Assembly: GCA_004144185.1 (NCBI GenBank)
Contig: SEFP01000004.1
Location: forward strand, 1 to 64,000
DNA: 64,000 bases
Source of the DNA: Sphingobacteriales bacterium
GTDB lineage: Bacteria; Bacteroidota; Bacteroidia; Chitinophagales; Chitinophagaceae
Direction of reading: 5' to 3'
This document shows positions 18,293-26,975 of this stretch, one piece after another. The notes beneath the pieces were generated by a model. The model saw nothing but the letters and a program-made list of their open reading frames with translations, did not search any database and was not told the origin of the DNA. A program made the translations under genes and the position numbers. How positions within the stretch are numbered: position 1 is the first letter of the stretch; each line of letters opens with the position of its first letter.

Positions 18293-18424
18293 GCAAAAAG
18301 AAGGGGTTTTTTACAAAAAGAAGAAACGGTGCATAGGCAGGTGACGTTTTGAAAACAAGCGTCAGCCGGGAGTTGAAAACGATTCAGCATTCTGAATCAT
18401 CTCAAAAGGTCGGATCAATCCGGA

Positions 18425-18709
18425 TTACGGATTGTTCGAAACGATCGTAGGCTCTCCCGGAGTCGGGCTGGTAGGAGTGGTTGATGTAACCGTTTGGTTC
18501 GCCTCAGACTTCTTCATGCCGGCTTCGATTTCAGTTTTGACACCTTCCTTGGCATCATTGAATTCACGGATGCCTTTGCCGAGGCCACGGGCGAGTTCCG
18601 GAATTTTACGGCCACCGAACAGCACGATAATAGCGATCAGAATGATGAACCACTCACCACCGCTGGGCATAGACAGAAATGGAAGAAGGAAGATGCTTGC
18701 AAAAGTCAT
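18425..18709 (-). CDS. tatA: Sec-independent protein translocase TatA/E
   Basis: About 94 residues from the ATG at 18709 (MTFASIFLLPFLSMPSGGEW); the track start adds 21 residues without a plausible role. Typical TatA: a short periplasmic part, one membrane helix (WFIILIAIIVLFGGRKIPEL), the amphipathic helix ARGLGKGIREF, and a disordered Ser/Thr/Pro tail. It forms the pore component for folded-protein export. No tatC is adjacent. Confidence 0.93.
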   Translation of the reverse strand: MTFASIFLLPFLSMPSGGEWFIILIAIIVLFGGRKIPELARGLGKGIREFNDAKEGVKTEIEAGMKKSEANQTVTSTTPTSPTPGEPTIVSNNP

Positions 18710-18829
18710 AAGACAGGATTTTAGCGAAAACGCTTTGAACAAATTTAGCGAAAAGAAATGGACTGCATTCAAAAACCTTCCGGCTTCCGGCAGATATTAA
18801 CAACTACGAGATAACCGGTAAAAAGGTTT

Positions 18830-19930
18830 CTAAGAAGCGCCGTTCAGTCCCTTGCGAAGCTGTGAGGTCATGCCGCTGGTGTAGATTTCCCAGCGCTCCA
18901 AAACCTGCTGGATATCATTTGGAACAGGGGCTTCAAAGGCCATCCGTTCGCCGGTGGCCGGATGGATAAAGCCTAATTCACGGGCATGAAGCGCCTGGCG
19001 GGGCAATAGCTCAAAGCAGTTCTCTACAAACTGCTTGTACTTCGTGAAAACGGTTCCCTTTACGATATGATTGCCGCCATAGGTCGCATCATTAAACAAG
19101 GGGTGACCAATTGATTTCATGTGAACACGGATCTGGTGGGTCCGACCGGTTTCCAGGCGCATTTCAGCCAATGTGACGTAGTGAAAGCGACGCAGTACCG
19201 TATAATGGGTAATGGCTTCTTTACTGCCATGATCGCCATCCGGAAATACGTTCATGATCTTCCGGTACCGCAGGTCGCGGGCAACCGGTACGTTGATAGT
19301 GCCGCTGTCTTCCGGAAGATCGCCCCAGACTAGTGCAATGTAGCGGCGGTGAACGGTATGGGCTTTAAACTGTGCCGCCAGTTTGGTCATCGCCTCCGGG
19401 GTCTTGGCAATCAGCAGCAGTCCGCTGGTATCCTTGTCAATCCGGTGCACGAGGCCTACACGGGGCAGGTCTTCGGTGTCGAGGGCTTCGGCGCCCAGAT
19501 AGAACGCAAGACCATTGATCAGGGTTCCTTCGTAGTTGCCGCAACCCGGATGCACCACCATACCGGCAGGTTTGTTGACGACCAGCAGATGTGCATCTTC
19601 ATAGACGATATCCAGTGGCATTTCTTGGGCAATGACTTCGCTGCTCTCCGGCTTACGGGTATCATACACCAGCACTTCATCTCCGGGCCGCACCTTGTAA
19701 TTGGCTTTTATCGGTTCGCCGTTGACCAGAACCATTTCGTCTTCTACCGCCTGTTGAATCTTGCTGCGCGTGGCGCCTTCAATCCGGTTGTGCAGAAATT
19801 TATCGATCCGGAGCAGTTCCTGGCCTTTATCCACAGTCAGCCGCAGCCGTTCGCGCAACACGGGCGCATCGGTACCGGATTCTTCTTCCGGATCGTCAAA
19901 ATCTTCGGTATCTGCTACAAATTGCGCCAT
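18830..19930 (-). CDS. rluD: RluA/RluD family pseudouridine synthase
   Basis: A 366-residue rRNA-modifying enzyme. An N-terminal acidic leader precedes an S4 RNA-binding domain (LRIDKFLHNRIEGATRSKIQ) and a catalytic domain with the active-site Asp in LVHRIDKDTSGLLLIAKT, plus LETGRTHQIRVHM. It converts specific 23S rRNA uridines to pseudouridine; the RluD assignment is by length and domain order and other RluA-type targets are possible. Confidence 0.92.
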   Translation of the reverse strand: MAQFVADTEDFDDPEEESGTDAPVLRERLRLTVDKGQELLRIDKFLHNRIEGATRSKIQQAVEDEMVLVNGEPIKANYKVRPGDEVLVYDTRKPESSEVIAQEMPLDIVYEDAHLLVVNKPAGMVVHPGCGNYEGTLINGLAFYLGAEALDTEDLPRVGLVHRIDKDTSGLLLIAKTPEAMTKLAAQFKAHTVHRRYIALVWGDLPEDSGTINVPVARDLRYRKIMNVFPDGDHGSKEAITHYTVLRRFHYVTLAEMRLETGRTHQIRVHMKSIGHPLFNDATYGGNHIVKGTVFTKYKQFVENCFELLPRQALHARELGFIHPATGERMAFEAPVPNDIQQVLERWEIYTSGMTSQLRKGLNGAS

Positions 19931-19963
19931 AAAAAATAGTCCTGTTAAGGGCGCAAAAGTACG

Positions 19964-20869
19964 TCAATGCACTGCCCATCGGCGAATGCCTTCGGCCGTC
20001 AGTGTGTTATAGCTCACCCGGCGTTCAATAATTCCGTTATTAACATAATAAACCGACGGCACCCATTTGCCTGCCAGCATTACAAATACCTCCTGATCGG
20101 GCTCGTACAGCACCGGTACATTGGTAGCTTTCGTGTCCTGGAAAAAACCTAGTGCTTCTTCTTTCGAACCGTTTAAAACCATGGTCAGTGGTAGGGTAGG
20201 GTCTTTCCGGAAAAACGCACTGAATTTCTGTGCGGCGTGGCGGCAGTGCGGGCATCCCAGACTTAAGAAGGCAACGACCTGCTTGCCGTGCCTCAGATCG
20301 AGGGAAGAATCCTGCAACAGGGTCAGCTGCATCGGCTCCCGATGCCGGTATGACGGCAGCACCATAAGAGGCACTACCGTCATACCGGCAATCAGTAAAC
20401 CTCCGATCCATAACCGGCGCTGCCACTCCTTCCAGTCCGGAAGTTTATACAGCACCACCACCCCCAGCAGCATCGCTGCGTTTTTAAGCAGCGCAGGCAG
20501 TGGCTTCATTGGCAGCAAATCGCCAAAACAGCCACAATCGCCGGCGTTGCCTTGCTGAACAAGCAGGTACATCAGGTATCCGGAAAAAAACAGCAACAGC
20601 CCTGTGGCCACCGGCAGCGCCAACCGGCGTACCGCAACCCGCAGCAGCAGCAGGAATCCAACTGCGGCTTCAAGGCCGACCAGCAGCCGGGCCAGTACTG
20701 CGGCAGCGCTATCGCTCCGGATACCAGCATCCAGAATCGCCCATGAAAAGGAATCGATGCTTTGAAACTTGCCAAAGGCTGAAAGCAAAAAAGCAGCGCC
20801 GAGCACCCAAAGGAGCACAGCAGCTGCTACAGAACTAGCTGAAAAACGAAAGAAAGGACGCCGCATCAT
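19964..20869 (-). CDS. MauE/DoxX-like membrane protein fused to thioredoxin-like domain
   Basis: A 301-residue fusion. The N-terminal half (about 1-175) has four or five membrane helices of MauE/DoxX type with a Cys pair in GDCGCFGDLLPMKP, a signature of MauE-like redox membrane proteins. The C-terminal half (about 180-301) is a periplasmic thioredoxin-like domain with SLGCPHCRHAAQKF and a later cis-Pro-like KWVPSVYYVNNG. This suggests electron transfer across or at the membrane to extracytoplasmic thiols. Seen elsewhere in Bacteroidota; substrate unknown. Confidence 0.82.
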   Translation of the reverse strand: MMRRPFFRFSASSVAAAVLLWVLGAAFLLSAFGKFQSIDSFSWAILDAGIRSDSAAAVLARLLVGLEAAVGFLLLLRVAVRRLALPVATGLLLFFSGYLMYLLVQQGNAGDCGCFGDLLPMKPLPALLKNAAMLLGVVVLYKLPDWKEWQRRLWIGGLLIAGMTVVPLMVLPSYRHREPMQLTLLQDSSLDLRHGKQVVAFLSLGCPHCRHAAQKFSAFFRKDPTLPLTMVLNGSKEEALGFFQDTKATNVPVLYEPDQEVFVMLAGKWVPSVYYVNNGIIERRVSYNTLTAEGIRRWAVH

Positions 20870-20908
20870 TAGAGGAACGAAAGTATTCCGGAAGCGGCAA
20901 ATAAATGT

Positions 20909-21154
20909 CTAGTACAGATCGCAGGTTTCGGTGGTGGTAATGCCTCCGGATGTGGTAGGCGCTACCGAATTTCCCTGACAGATGTCGCGGGCTTTGCTTC
21001 TGGCATCCCGGATCGGATACTCACGACGGCTGCTGTCGGGAAGTCCAGCCTGACCAGTATACTTGATGGTGCACTGGCAGGTATACTCCCGCACGCAAGA
21101 GGTGGCCGACAGCAAAAGAAAGGACGCGAACAGCGGAAAAGTAAAGCGTTTCAT
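20909..21154 (-). CDS. Small Cys-containing lipoprotein
   Basis: An 81-residue lipoprotein. The signal peptide ends in lipobox LSATSC at about residue 20, followed by a short mature domain containing four more Cys (TCQCTIKY, ARDICQG, TETCDLY), which could form two disulfides. It sits between hldD and the MauE-thioredoxin fusion, so a disulfide-rich exported protein beside a thiol redox protein is suggestive but unproven. Confidence 0.65.
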   Translation of the reverse strand: MKRFTFPLFASFLLLSATSCVREYTCQCTIKYTGQAGLPDSSRREYPIRDARSKARDICQGNSVAPTTSGGITTTETCDLY

Positions 21155-21231
21155 ACGGCTTAAAAGAGATGCGCCGACAAGATACAGCAGCGACGCTGAT
21201 TGTAATACTGCTTCTTTCCGGAAAAAAGAAT

Positions 21232-22212
21232 CTAATAGATGCTTCCGGAACTCAGATAATGCGTTACGTAGTCTTCAATAGCGGCTTCGAGCGACTGAAA
21301 CGGCACGTCGTATCCAGCGGCACGCAGTTTCTGCGTATCTGCTTCTGTGAAGTACTGATACCGGTCCCGGATGTCTTCCGGAGTGTCGATAAACCGGATG
21401 TCTGGTGTTGTGCCCAGTGCGGCAAAAACCGCATTGGCCAGATCATTGAAGGATCGTGCGATGCCTGTACCTCCGTTATACAATCCGCTGTTGGGACGAC
21501 TGTTCATCAGCCAGAAGCAGATGGAAACAATGTCTGCAACGTAGATGAAATCGCGTAGTTGCCCGCCATCCGTATACTCGGGACGATGCGAGCGGAACAG
21601 TTGCATAAAGCCCTGCTTCTGGATGTTCCGGAACGCATGAAAAATCACTGACGCCATCCGGTCTTTGTGATATTCGTTGGGACCAAAAACATTGAAGAAT
21701 TTAACGCCGGCCCAAAACGGAGGGGTTTCGGTCTGGGTCAGCGCCCACTGGTCAAAATCATTCTTCGACTGCCCGTATGGATTGAGTGGGTGCAACTGGG
21801 GCACAACCTCATGGGTATCCGAATAGCCGTGCTCGCCGTCGCCATAGGTAGCAGCCGAAGAGGCATAAACCAGTGGAAGTGCGCGTGCTACACACAGCTT
21901 CCAGATGTGCTGGGAATATTCCAGATTCAATACCCGGTGCACCTCATAATCCATTTCGGTGGTGTCCGTTCGGGCACCCAGATGAAAAATACCATCTACC
22001 TGTACGTGGGCGTCTGCGATCCAGTTGAAAAACGCCTTCCGGTCGATCCGGTGCAGGTATTTTTTACCGGTCAGGTTGGCTTGCTTTTCTGGTTTGGAGA
22101 AATCATCCACCAGGATCAGGTTTTCAAAGCCCTGCCGGTTGAGAAATCCTACCAGATAAGAGGCAATAAAGCCAGCAGCACCCGTGATGACATAGGTGCC
22201 TGCCGGCTTCAT
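21232..22212 (-). CDS. hldD: ADP-L-glycero-D-manno-heptose 6-epimerase
   Basis: About 326 residues from the ATG at 22212 (MKPAGTYVITGAAGF); the track's 385-residue version runs through the preceding gene and is not credible, though an ATG at 22239 is also possible. An extended short-chain dehydrogenase: NAD-binding TGAAGFIASY, SSAATYG, catalytic YGQSK, and the HldD signature NVFGPNEYHKDRMAS. It makes the heptose precursor for LPS inner core. No other heptose gene is in this window. Confidence 0.93.
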   Translation of the reverse strand: MKPAGTYVITGAAGFIASYLVGFLNRQGFENLILVDDFSKPEKQANLTGKKYLHRIDRKAFFNWIADAHVQVDGIFHLGARTDTTEMDYEVHRVLNLEYSQHIWKLCVARALPLVYASSAATYGDGEHGYSDTHEVVPQLHPLNPYGQSKNDFDQWALTQTETPPFWAGVKFFNVFGPNEYHKDRMASVIFHAFRNIQKQGFMQLFRSHRPEYTDGGQLRDFIYVADIVSICFWLMNSRPNSGLYNGGTGIARSFNDLANAVFAALGTTPDIRFIDTPEDIRDRYQYFTEADTQKLRAAGYDVPFQSLEAAIEDYVTHYLSSGSIY

Positions 22213-22228
22213 CCATCCTTTGGAACTA

Positions 22229-22585
22229 TTAGTGGCCATGGCCTTCGCGTTGAGCGGCGTCCTGTTCGGTAGCGGCATCGTGATGCTGCGTTGGATTAGG
22301 CTTATCGGCGCCCAGGCCATCTTCGCCGTGCAGGGTTTGGTTGGACGTAGCATCTTGTGTCTGATGCACGGTGCCTTTTTCATCGCCATGTCCGCTGCTC
22401 ATCACACCAATAAAATTGACGGATGCAATCAGCAGACCTGCCAGCAGCAGGGCAACAGCGAACGAAGCGTTGAGGGTAGCCCCATTGGGACGCGCATCGG
22501 CTACCGGAGCAGGGTGGTCGCCATGGCTATCGTGTCCGTGTGTATCGTGTGAATCGTGGGGGGCGGCGTGTGAGGTAAGGTCCAT
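22229..22585 (-). CDS. His/Asp-rich single-pass membrane protein
   Basis: A 118-residue protein with one membrane helix (about residues 41-61, FAVALLLAGLLIASVNFIGV). The N-terminal 35 residues are a His/Asp-rich tract (HDSHDTHGHDSHGDHPAP), and the C-terminal half is also His-, Gln- and Asp-rich, ending EGHGH. Such tails often bind zinc, nickel or copper. It lies 16 bp before hldD and may share its transcript. No family recognised; metal binding is inference from composition. Confidence 0.65.
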   Translation of the reverse strand: MDLTSHAAPHDSHDTHGHDSHGDHPAPVADARPNGATLNASFAVALLLAGLLIASVNFIGVMSSGHGDEKGTVHQTQDATSNQTLHGEDGLGADKPNPTQHHDAATEQDAAQREGHGH

Positions 22586-22667
22586 AGCAGTCGGTTGTTG
22601 CAGAAAAAAGGTGTCGCGAAATTAATCGCGGCCGGTTAAATCGTGTAAAGGGATTTTCCGGAAACGC

Positions 22668-23192
22668 TTAGCTTTTGGGCTGCGGCTTTTCCATGACCGT
22701 ACCACAGTTCCGGCAGGTACGCTTGTCGAGGGCTTCATAGAAACGATTCATGACGGGAGGCAGCTGTTGTACGATATCGGTCAGCTCCATGTATTCTTCA
22801 TACAATTTGTGGCCGCAGGATTCGCAAAACCACAAAAACCCGTCCACGTCGCCTTCTTTCCGGATCCGCTCAATCACGAGTCCGACCGTACCAGAACCCC
22901 GTTGCGGCGAATGAGGAGTCTTGCCCGGCAGTAAAAACATTTCGCCCTGCTTGATGGGAATGTCTACAATCTGATTGTTTTCGACAATTTTTACAGATAC
23001 ATCGCCCTCCAGCTGGTAGAACAGTTCTTCGCTTTCGTTGTAATGAAAGTCTTTCCGGCTGTTGGGCCCCCCCACAACCATCACGATAAAATCGCCGGTG
23101 TTGTGATACACCTGTGCATTACCTACAGGGGGCTTCAGCAGGTGCCGATGGTCTTCAATCCACTGCATTAACGGGAACGGACGGGCAATCAT
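22668..23192 (-). CDS. nbaC: 3-Hydroxyanthranilate 3,4-dioxygenase
   Basis: A 174-residue cupin dioxygenase that opens the ring of 3-hydroxyanthranilate on the kynurenine route to quinolinate and NAD, or to catabolism. Fe(II) ligands are visible in KDFHYNESEELFYQ and in LPGKTPHSPQR; the substrate-binding Arg region is near GPNSRKDFH. The C-terminal CESCG and CRNCG pairs form the rubredoxin-like metal site seen in bacterial enzymes. No other kynurenine-pathway gene is in this window. Confidence 0.94.
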   Translation of the reverse strand: MIARPFPLMQWIEDHRHLLKPPVGNAQVYHNTGDFIVMVVGGPNSRKDFHYNESEELFYQLEGDVSVKIVENNQIVDIPIKQGEMFLLPGKTPHSPQRGSGTVGLVIERIRKEGDVDGFLWFCESCGHKLYEEYMELTDIVQQLPPVMNRFYEALDKRTCRNCGTVMEKPQPKS

Positions 23193-23259
23193 AGAAACAA
23201 ATTTAAAATTCCGGAAAAAGAATGGTTTGAAGAACGCTACCCTAAAACGACAGACCTGT

Positions 23260-24522
23260 TTATTTCAGCACTTTCAGCTTTACCAGCTCAATATGACTGG
23301 TCGTAACCAGCAGCATGTCAAACTCGAAGCGGTCGGCAATCACCCGCTCGCGGTTGCGTGGAATCCGGCCGGCGGCCGCTACAATATAGCCGGAAAGAGT
23401 GCCCCATTCGCTGTCTCCGAAGTCGAAGCCGTATTTCTCATGCAGATACGAAAGCTCCAGGCGTCCGGAAAAGATATACTCAGTTTCCGAAATCTGCTTT
23501 TCGGTGTATTCGGCAACATCATACTCGTCATAGATATCGCCGAAAATTTCTTCCAGTACATCTTCCAACGTAATGATCCCGGCCGTACCGCCAAATTCAT
23601 CGACCACCCAAGCCACAGTTTTGTGCTCTTTCCGGAATGCATTGAGCAGATCAATCGCCTGCATCGCTTCCGGAACGGCCAGAATCTGATGGACCACTTT
23701 CGAAAGCGTATCCGGGCGGCCCGCAAGGTCCTGATGATGAAGATAACCGACGATCTGATCTATGGTGCCGTTGTAGACAATCAGTTTGGACAGCCCGGTG
23801 TCGATCATTTTTTGCCGTACCTCTGCGACGGACGTCCGGATGTCAACGCCAACTACTTCTTTCCGGGGAACCATGCACTTGCGCACCTTGGTATGAACCA
23901 ATTGCAGCGCATTTTCAAACAACCGGGCATTCACCTCATTGGCGTCCGACTGATGGCCCTGTAAGGTCTGGTGGGTAAAATGATCGAGATCCACCCGGTT
24001 AAAAACAGGGCGGTCTTCCTGAATCCGGACGTTGAACAGGTATTTCAGGATCAGTTGGGAAAGCTGGATCAGCGCTTTGGACAAGGCTCCGAAAACCGCA
24101 TTGATACCGGCCATCAGAAACGCAAAAATGCCCAGAATAGACTCTGCTTTGCGTCGGAATAAGGCCTTTGGCAGAAACTCGGCAAACACCAGCAACAACA
24201 ACGTCGTGGTTGCGGTCGTGAATAGCAGCTCAAACCAGACGTTATTCAGTGGTGCCGGTAACTGCCGCAGATAGGTGTGCAAAACTTCCGTCATCAGCAA
24301 TCCTAACACCACCAGCAGCAGACTGATGAGCATCCGGGAACCGCCCAGATACTCGGCCGGCCGGTCCATCATCTTCGATAAAATAATGGCCGAGCGGCGT
24401 CCCTGCTTGCGCTTCAGCTCGATGTTGAGCTTACTGGCCGATACAAACGCAATTTCAATGCCGGCTAACAAGGCAATGATCAGTGCGGTAACCAGTAGAA
24501 AAACAAGCAGTTGAAGATTCAT
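23260..24522 (-). CDS. CNNM/CorC-like transporter with CBS domains
   Basis: About 420 residues from the ATG at 24522 (MNLQLLVFLLVTALI). An N-terminal DUF21 membrane domain with about four helices, then a CBS pair (CMVPRKEVVGVDIRTS to DEFGGTAGIITLEDVLEEIF) and a C-terminal CorC/HlyC domain (YIFSGRLELSYLHEKYG). This is the TlyC/CNNM architecture, linked to Mg/Co efflux; older annotations say hemolysin. It follows gmk with a 31-bp gap. Confidence 0.92.
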   Translation of the reverse strand: MNLQLLVFLLVTALIIALLAGIEIAFVSASKLNIELKRKQGRRSAIILSKMMDRPAEYLGGSRMLISLLLVVLGLLMTEVLHTYLRQLPAPLNNVWFELLFTTATTTLLLLVFAEFLPKALFRRKAESILGIFAFLMAGINAVFGALSKALIQLSQLILKYLFNVRIQEDRPVFNRVDLDHFTHQTLQGHQSDANEVNARLFENALQLVHTKVRKCMVPRKEVVGVDIRTSVAEVRQKMIDTGLSKLIVYNGTIDQIVGYLHHQDLAGRPDTLSKVVHQILAVPEAMQAIDLLNAFRKEHKTVAWVVDEFGGTAGIITLEDVLEEIFGDIYDEYDVAEYTEKQISETEYIFSGRLELSYLHEKYGFDFGDSEWGTLSGYIVAAAGRIPRNRERVIADRFEFDMLLVTTSHIELVKLKVLK

Positions 24523-24553
24523 AGCGGGCAATAAGGCCGTAAAATAGCAAAAC

Positions 24554-25165
24554 TTACACAGAGAAAGAGGACTCGGCCACCAACGGCACTTCCACGGGTG
24601 CATTCAGGAAGGCTTCCACCCGCTGCAACAGCTCATTACAGGCCGTTTCCAGGCAGTCGTTGATGATGGTATGGTGAAACTGAGGGGCAAATTCAGCTTC
24701 AAAAGAAGCTTTCGCCAACCGCTCTTCCAGGCTGGCCGGTGTTTCGGTGCCGCGCTTGATCAGCCGGTCCCGCAACGCATCTTCCGATGGAGCCTTGATG
24801 AAGATACTGAGCGCCTGTCCGGGATAGGCCTGAAGAATGCTGAGTGCGCCTTTGACATCAATATCAACCAGCGGAAAGCCACCCCGTTCGGCAATGCGGT
24901 CCAGTTCTGAGCGCAGGGTGCCATAGTACTTACCCGGATAGACCATTTCCCATTCTACAAACGCCTCCTGCTGAATCAGCGCCTGAAAGTGCGTGGGCGC
25001 CAGAAAGTAGTAATCCCGGCCGTTTTCTTCTCCCGGACGGGGCTTTCGGGTGCAGGCAGACACCGAAAATGACAAGCGGGGACAGCGCTGAAGCAGTTGC
25101 TTGACCAAGGTGGTTTTGCCGGAACCGCTGGGTGCAGTAACAATGATGATTTTAGCAGGTGCCAT
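24554..25165 (-). CDS. gmk: Guanylate kinase
   Basis: A 203-residue cytoplasmic kinase converting GMP to GDP with ATP. P-loop APSGSGKTTLV near residue 11, the GMP-binding region SACTRKPRPGEENGRDYYF, FVEWEMVYPGKYYGT, and LVDIDVKGAL. The length is normal for bacterial enzymes. Confidence 0.96.
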   Translation of the reverse strand: MAPAKIIIVTAPSGSGKTTLVKQLLQRCPRLSFSVSACTRKPRPGEENGRDYYFLAPTHFQALIQQEAFVEWEMVYPGKYYGTLRSELDRIAERGGFPLVDIDVKGALSILQAYPGQALSIFIKAPSEDALRDRLIKRGTETPASLEERLAKASFEAEFAPQFHHTIINDCLETACNELLQRVEAFLNAPVEVPLVAESSFSV

Positions 25166-25381
25166 ACGACGAAAAACGCCTGCCTACACAGGGCGTGGTC
25201 AAAGGTAAGAAAGGTGTTGAAGAGCCGGTTTCCGGAACGTGTAAAAACCGGTAATATGGCTGTCTGTTGACAGAACCAATTCCGGCCGCTTGTAATAAGG
25301 ACTTCCGTTAGAAGGATTTTATGCCAACCAACCTGTCGAACCCACTAGAAGGTACAAAGGCAGTTTTCCGGAAGAAAATAA

Positions 25382-25410
25382 AGATGCCGGTACCTGGGGT
25401 ACCGGCATCT
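25382..25410 (-). terminator. Strong terminator after the bacilliredoxin gene
   Basis: A perfect 13-bp stem AGATGCCGGTACC / GGTACCGGCATCT with a 3-base loop. On the minus strand it is followed by TTTATTTTC, and it lies 24 bp beyond the stop of the bacilliredoxin gene. Two TTCCGGAA copies (25230, 25366) occur in the rest of this 268-bp intergenic region, which holds no gene. Confidence 0.85.
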
Positions 25411-25433
25411 GAACAGAAAGCGTTCGGGAAACC

Positions 25434-25847
25434 CTAGCAGTACTGCTCCAGGGCGCCTTTCAGATTGGCAGCAATCATCTGAGCCGGACGGCCTTCGATC
25501 ATGTGGCGCTCAATCATGTGCACGACCTGGCCATCTTTAATCAGCGCAATGCACGGAGAAGATGGCGGATACGGCAGCAAATGCTTGCGAGCTTCGGCTA
25601 CGGCATCCAGATCATAGCCAGCAAACGTGGTGACTACTCGGGATGGTTTCTTGGATGCGGCCTGTAAGCCCATCACGGCACCCGGACGGGCAGTACCGGC
25701 GCTGCAACCGCAGACCGAATTGATTACCAGTAGGGTCGTACCGGAAGCGTTTAGGGTTTCGTCAACAGCAGTAGGGGTCAGCAGTTCTTCAAAGCCGTAA
25801 CGGGTCAGTTCGGCCTTCATCGGAGCTACAAGTTCAGTAGGATACAT
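25434..25847 (-). CDS. BrxA/BrxB-type bacilliredoxin (YphP/YqiW family)
   Basis: A 137-residue thioredoxin-fold protein starting at the ATG at 25847 (MYPTELVAPMK); the track's 371-residue ORF runs through the divergent neighbouring gene. It has the CxC active site in VINSVCGCSAGTARPG and HMIERHMIEGR, both hallmarks of YphP/YqiW. These proteins remove bacillithiol from mixed disulfides. bshB1, a bacillithiol biosynthesis gene, is elsewhere in the window and supports this reading. Divergent from the ureohydrolase gene, 81 bp apart. Confidence 0.9.
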   Translation of the reverse strand: MYPTELVAPMKAELTRYGFEELLTPTAVDETLNASGTTLLVINSVCGCSAGTARPGAVMGLQAASKKPSRVVTTFAGYDLDAVAEARKHLLPYPPSSPCIALIKDGQVVHMIERHMIEGRPAQMIAANLKGALEQYC

Positions 25848-25928
25848 AAGAGTAGGTGTCTTGGAAAATTTTTGCAAAGATAATCCGCCGGTACGCGCTA
25901 CTATTGATAGCCTTATTGATGTTTTTGA

Positions 25929-26948
25929 ATGTCCGCACTTTCTTCTCTTCAGCTGCATTTTACGGTGCCCGATCCGGCATCCCTCACTACCGTCCGGAAA
26001 AGCGAAACCAAGCTGGGCCAGCTGGTTCAGCGTGCTGACCTCAACCGCTGGAATCAGTCCATTGAAGCGTCCGACGCTAAGTTTGTCTGGATCGGTCTCG
26101 CCGAAGACATTGGGGTCCGGGCCAATGGTGGCGTCGGTGGTGCCCAAACGGCTCCCGAGGCCGGATTGAAGGCATTGCTCAACATTCAGAACCAGCCGGA
26201 AGTGAACGGTACCTCCTTGCTGATCGGTGGTCTGTTGACCGCCTCCATCCCGGAAGATGCCAGTTTGGACGCACTGCGCGAAGCAGTGGTTCAGATCGAT
26301 GCGGAAGTAACCACTCGCATCCGGACCATTGTCGCTTCCGGAAAAATACCGGTCGTGATGGGCGGTGGACACAACAACTGCTACGGACTGCTCCGCGGAA
26401 CGTCTGAAGCGATCAGACAACCCGTAGCGGCACTCAATCTGGATGCCCACAGCGATTTCCGGCAGGCTGAAGGGCGACACAGCGGCAACGGATTCCGGTA
26501 TGCGTACAACGAAGGGTATCTGAAAAAATATGTACCCATATGTCTGCACCGCAATTACAACGATCCGGCGCTTGTAGCAGAGTTGATGGCAACTGATGAC
26601 TTCTTGCCGTCTTTTTATGAGGATGTTTTTTTATCCGGTACAGACCGTTTCGAAGATACTTTGACTGCTGCTTTCGATCACAGCCGTGGCTTCCGGACCG
26701 GGCTGGAACTGGATCTCGACTGCATTGAAGGCATGCTGTCTTCGGCGATGACGCCTTCCGGACTCACGATGCGCGAAGCCCGCCGCTATGTGTGTAGGGC
26801 CGCAGCGGAAACCACACCGGCGTACCTGCACCTGACCGAAGGGGTTGTGCAACGGTCCGACGGATTGCAAAGTGCATTGACTGCTAAAGCCCTGGCGTAT
26901 CTGGCCAGCGATTTTATGCGGAGGCATCCGGTTCCGGAATCAAATTGA
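25929..26948 (+). CDS. Arginase/formimidoylglutamase family hydrolase
   Basis: A 339-residue ureohydrolase-fold enzyme with a two-manganese site. Metal ligands fit VVMGGGHNNCYG (His), LNLDAHSDFR (Asp-His-Asp) and GLELDLDCIEG (Asp-Asp). These variants, GGGHNN in place of GGDHS and DLDCIE in place of DxDxxDP, fit the formimidoylglutamase-like branch common in Bacteroidota. The likely reaction is hydrolysis of formimidoylglutamate in histidine breakdown, but no other hut gene is in this window, so the substrate stays open. Confidence 0.85.
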   Translation: MSALSSLQLHFTVPDPASLTTVRKSETKLGQLVQRADLNRWNQSIEASDAKFVWIGLAEDIGVRANGGVGGAQTAPEAGLKALLNIQNQPEVNGTSLLIGGLLTASIPEDASLDALREAVVQIDAEVTTRIRTIVASGKIPVVMGGGHNNCYGLLRGTSEAIRQPVAALNLDAHSDFRQAEGRHSGNGFRYAYNEGYLKKYVPICLHRNYNDPALVAELMATDDFLPSFYEDVFLSGTDRFEDTLTAAFDHSRGFRTGLELDLDCIEGMLSSAMTPSGLTMREARRYVCRAAAETTPAYLHLTEGVVQRSDGLQSALTAKALAYLASDFMRRHPVPESN

Positions 26949-26975
26949 TAGTGTACAGATGCTCAGTGGAAGTAC

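Noticed and set aside
22240-22389. 59-residue N-terminal extension of hldD
   Set aside because: It overlaps the His-rich gene out of frame and precedes the Rossmann-fold start expected at the N-terminus.
25848-26549. N-terminal two thirds of the 371-aa ORF on the minus strand
   Set aside because: It is the antisense shadow of the ureohydrolase gene; the real bacilliredoxin starts at 25847.
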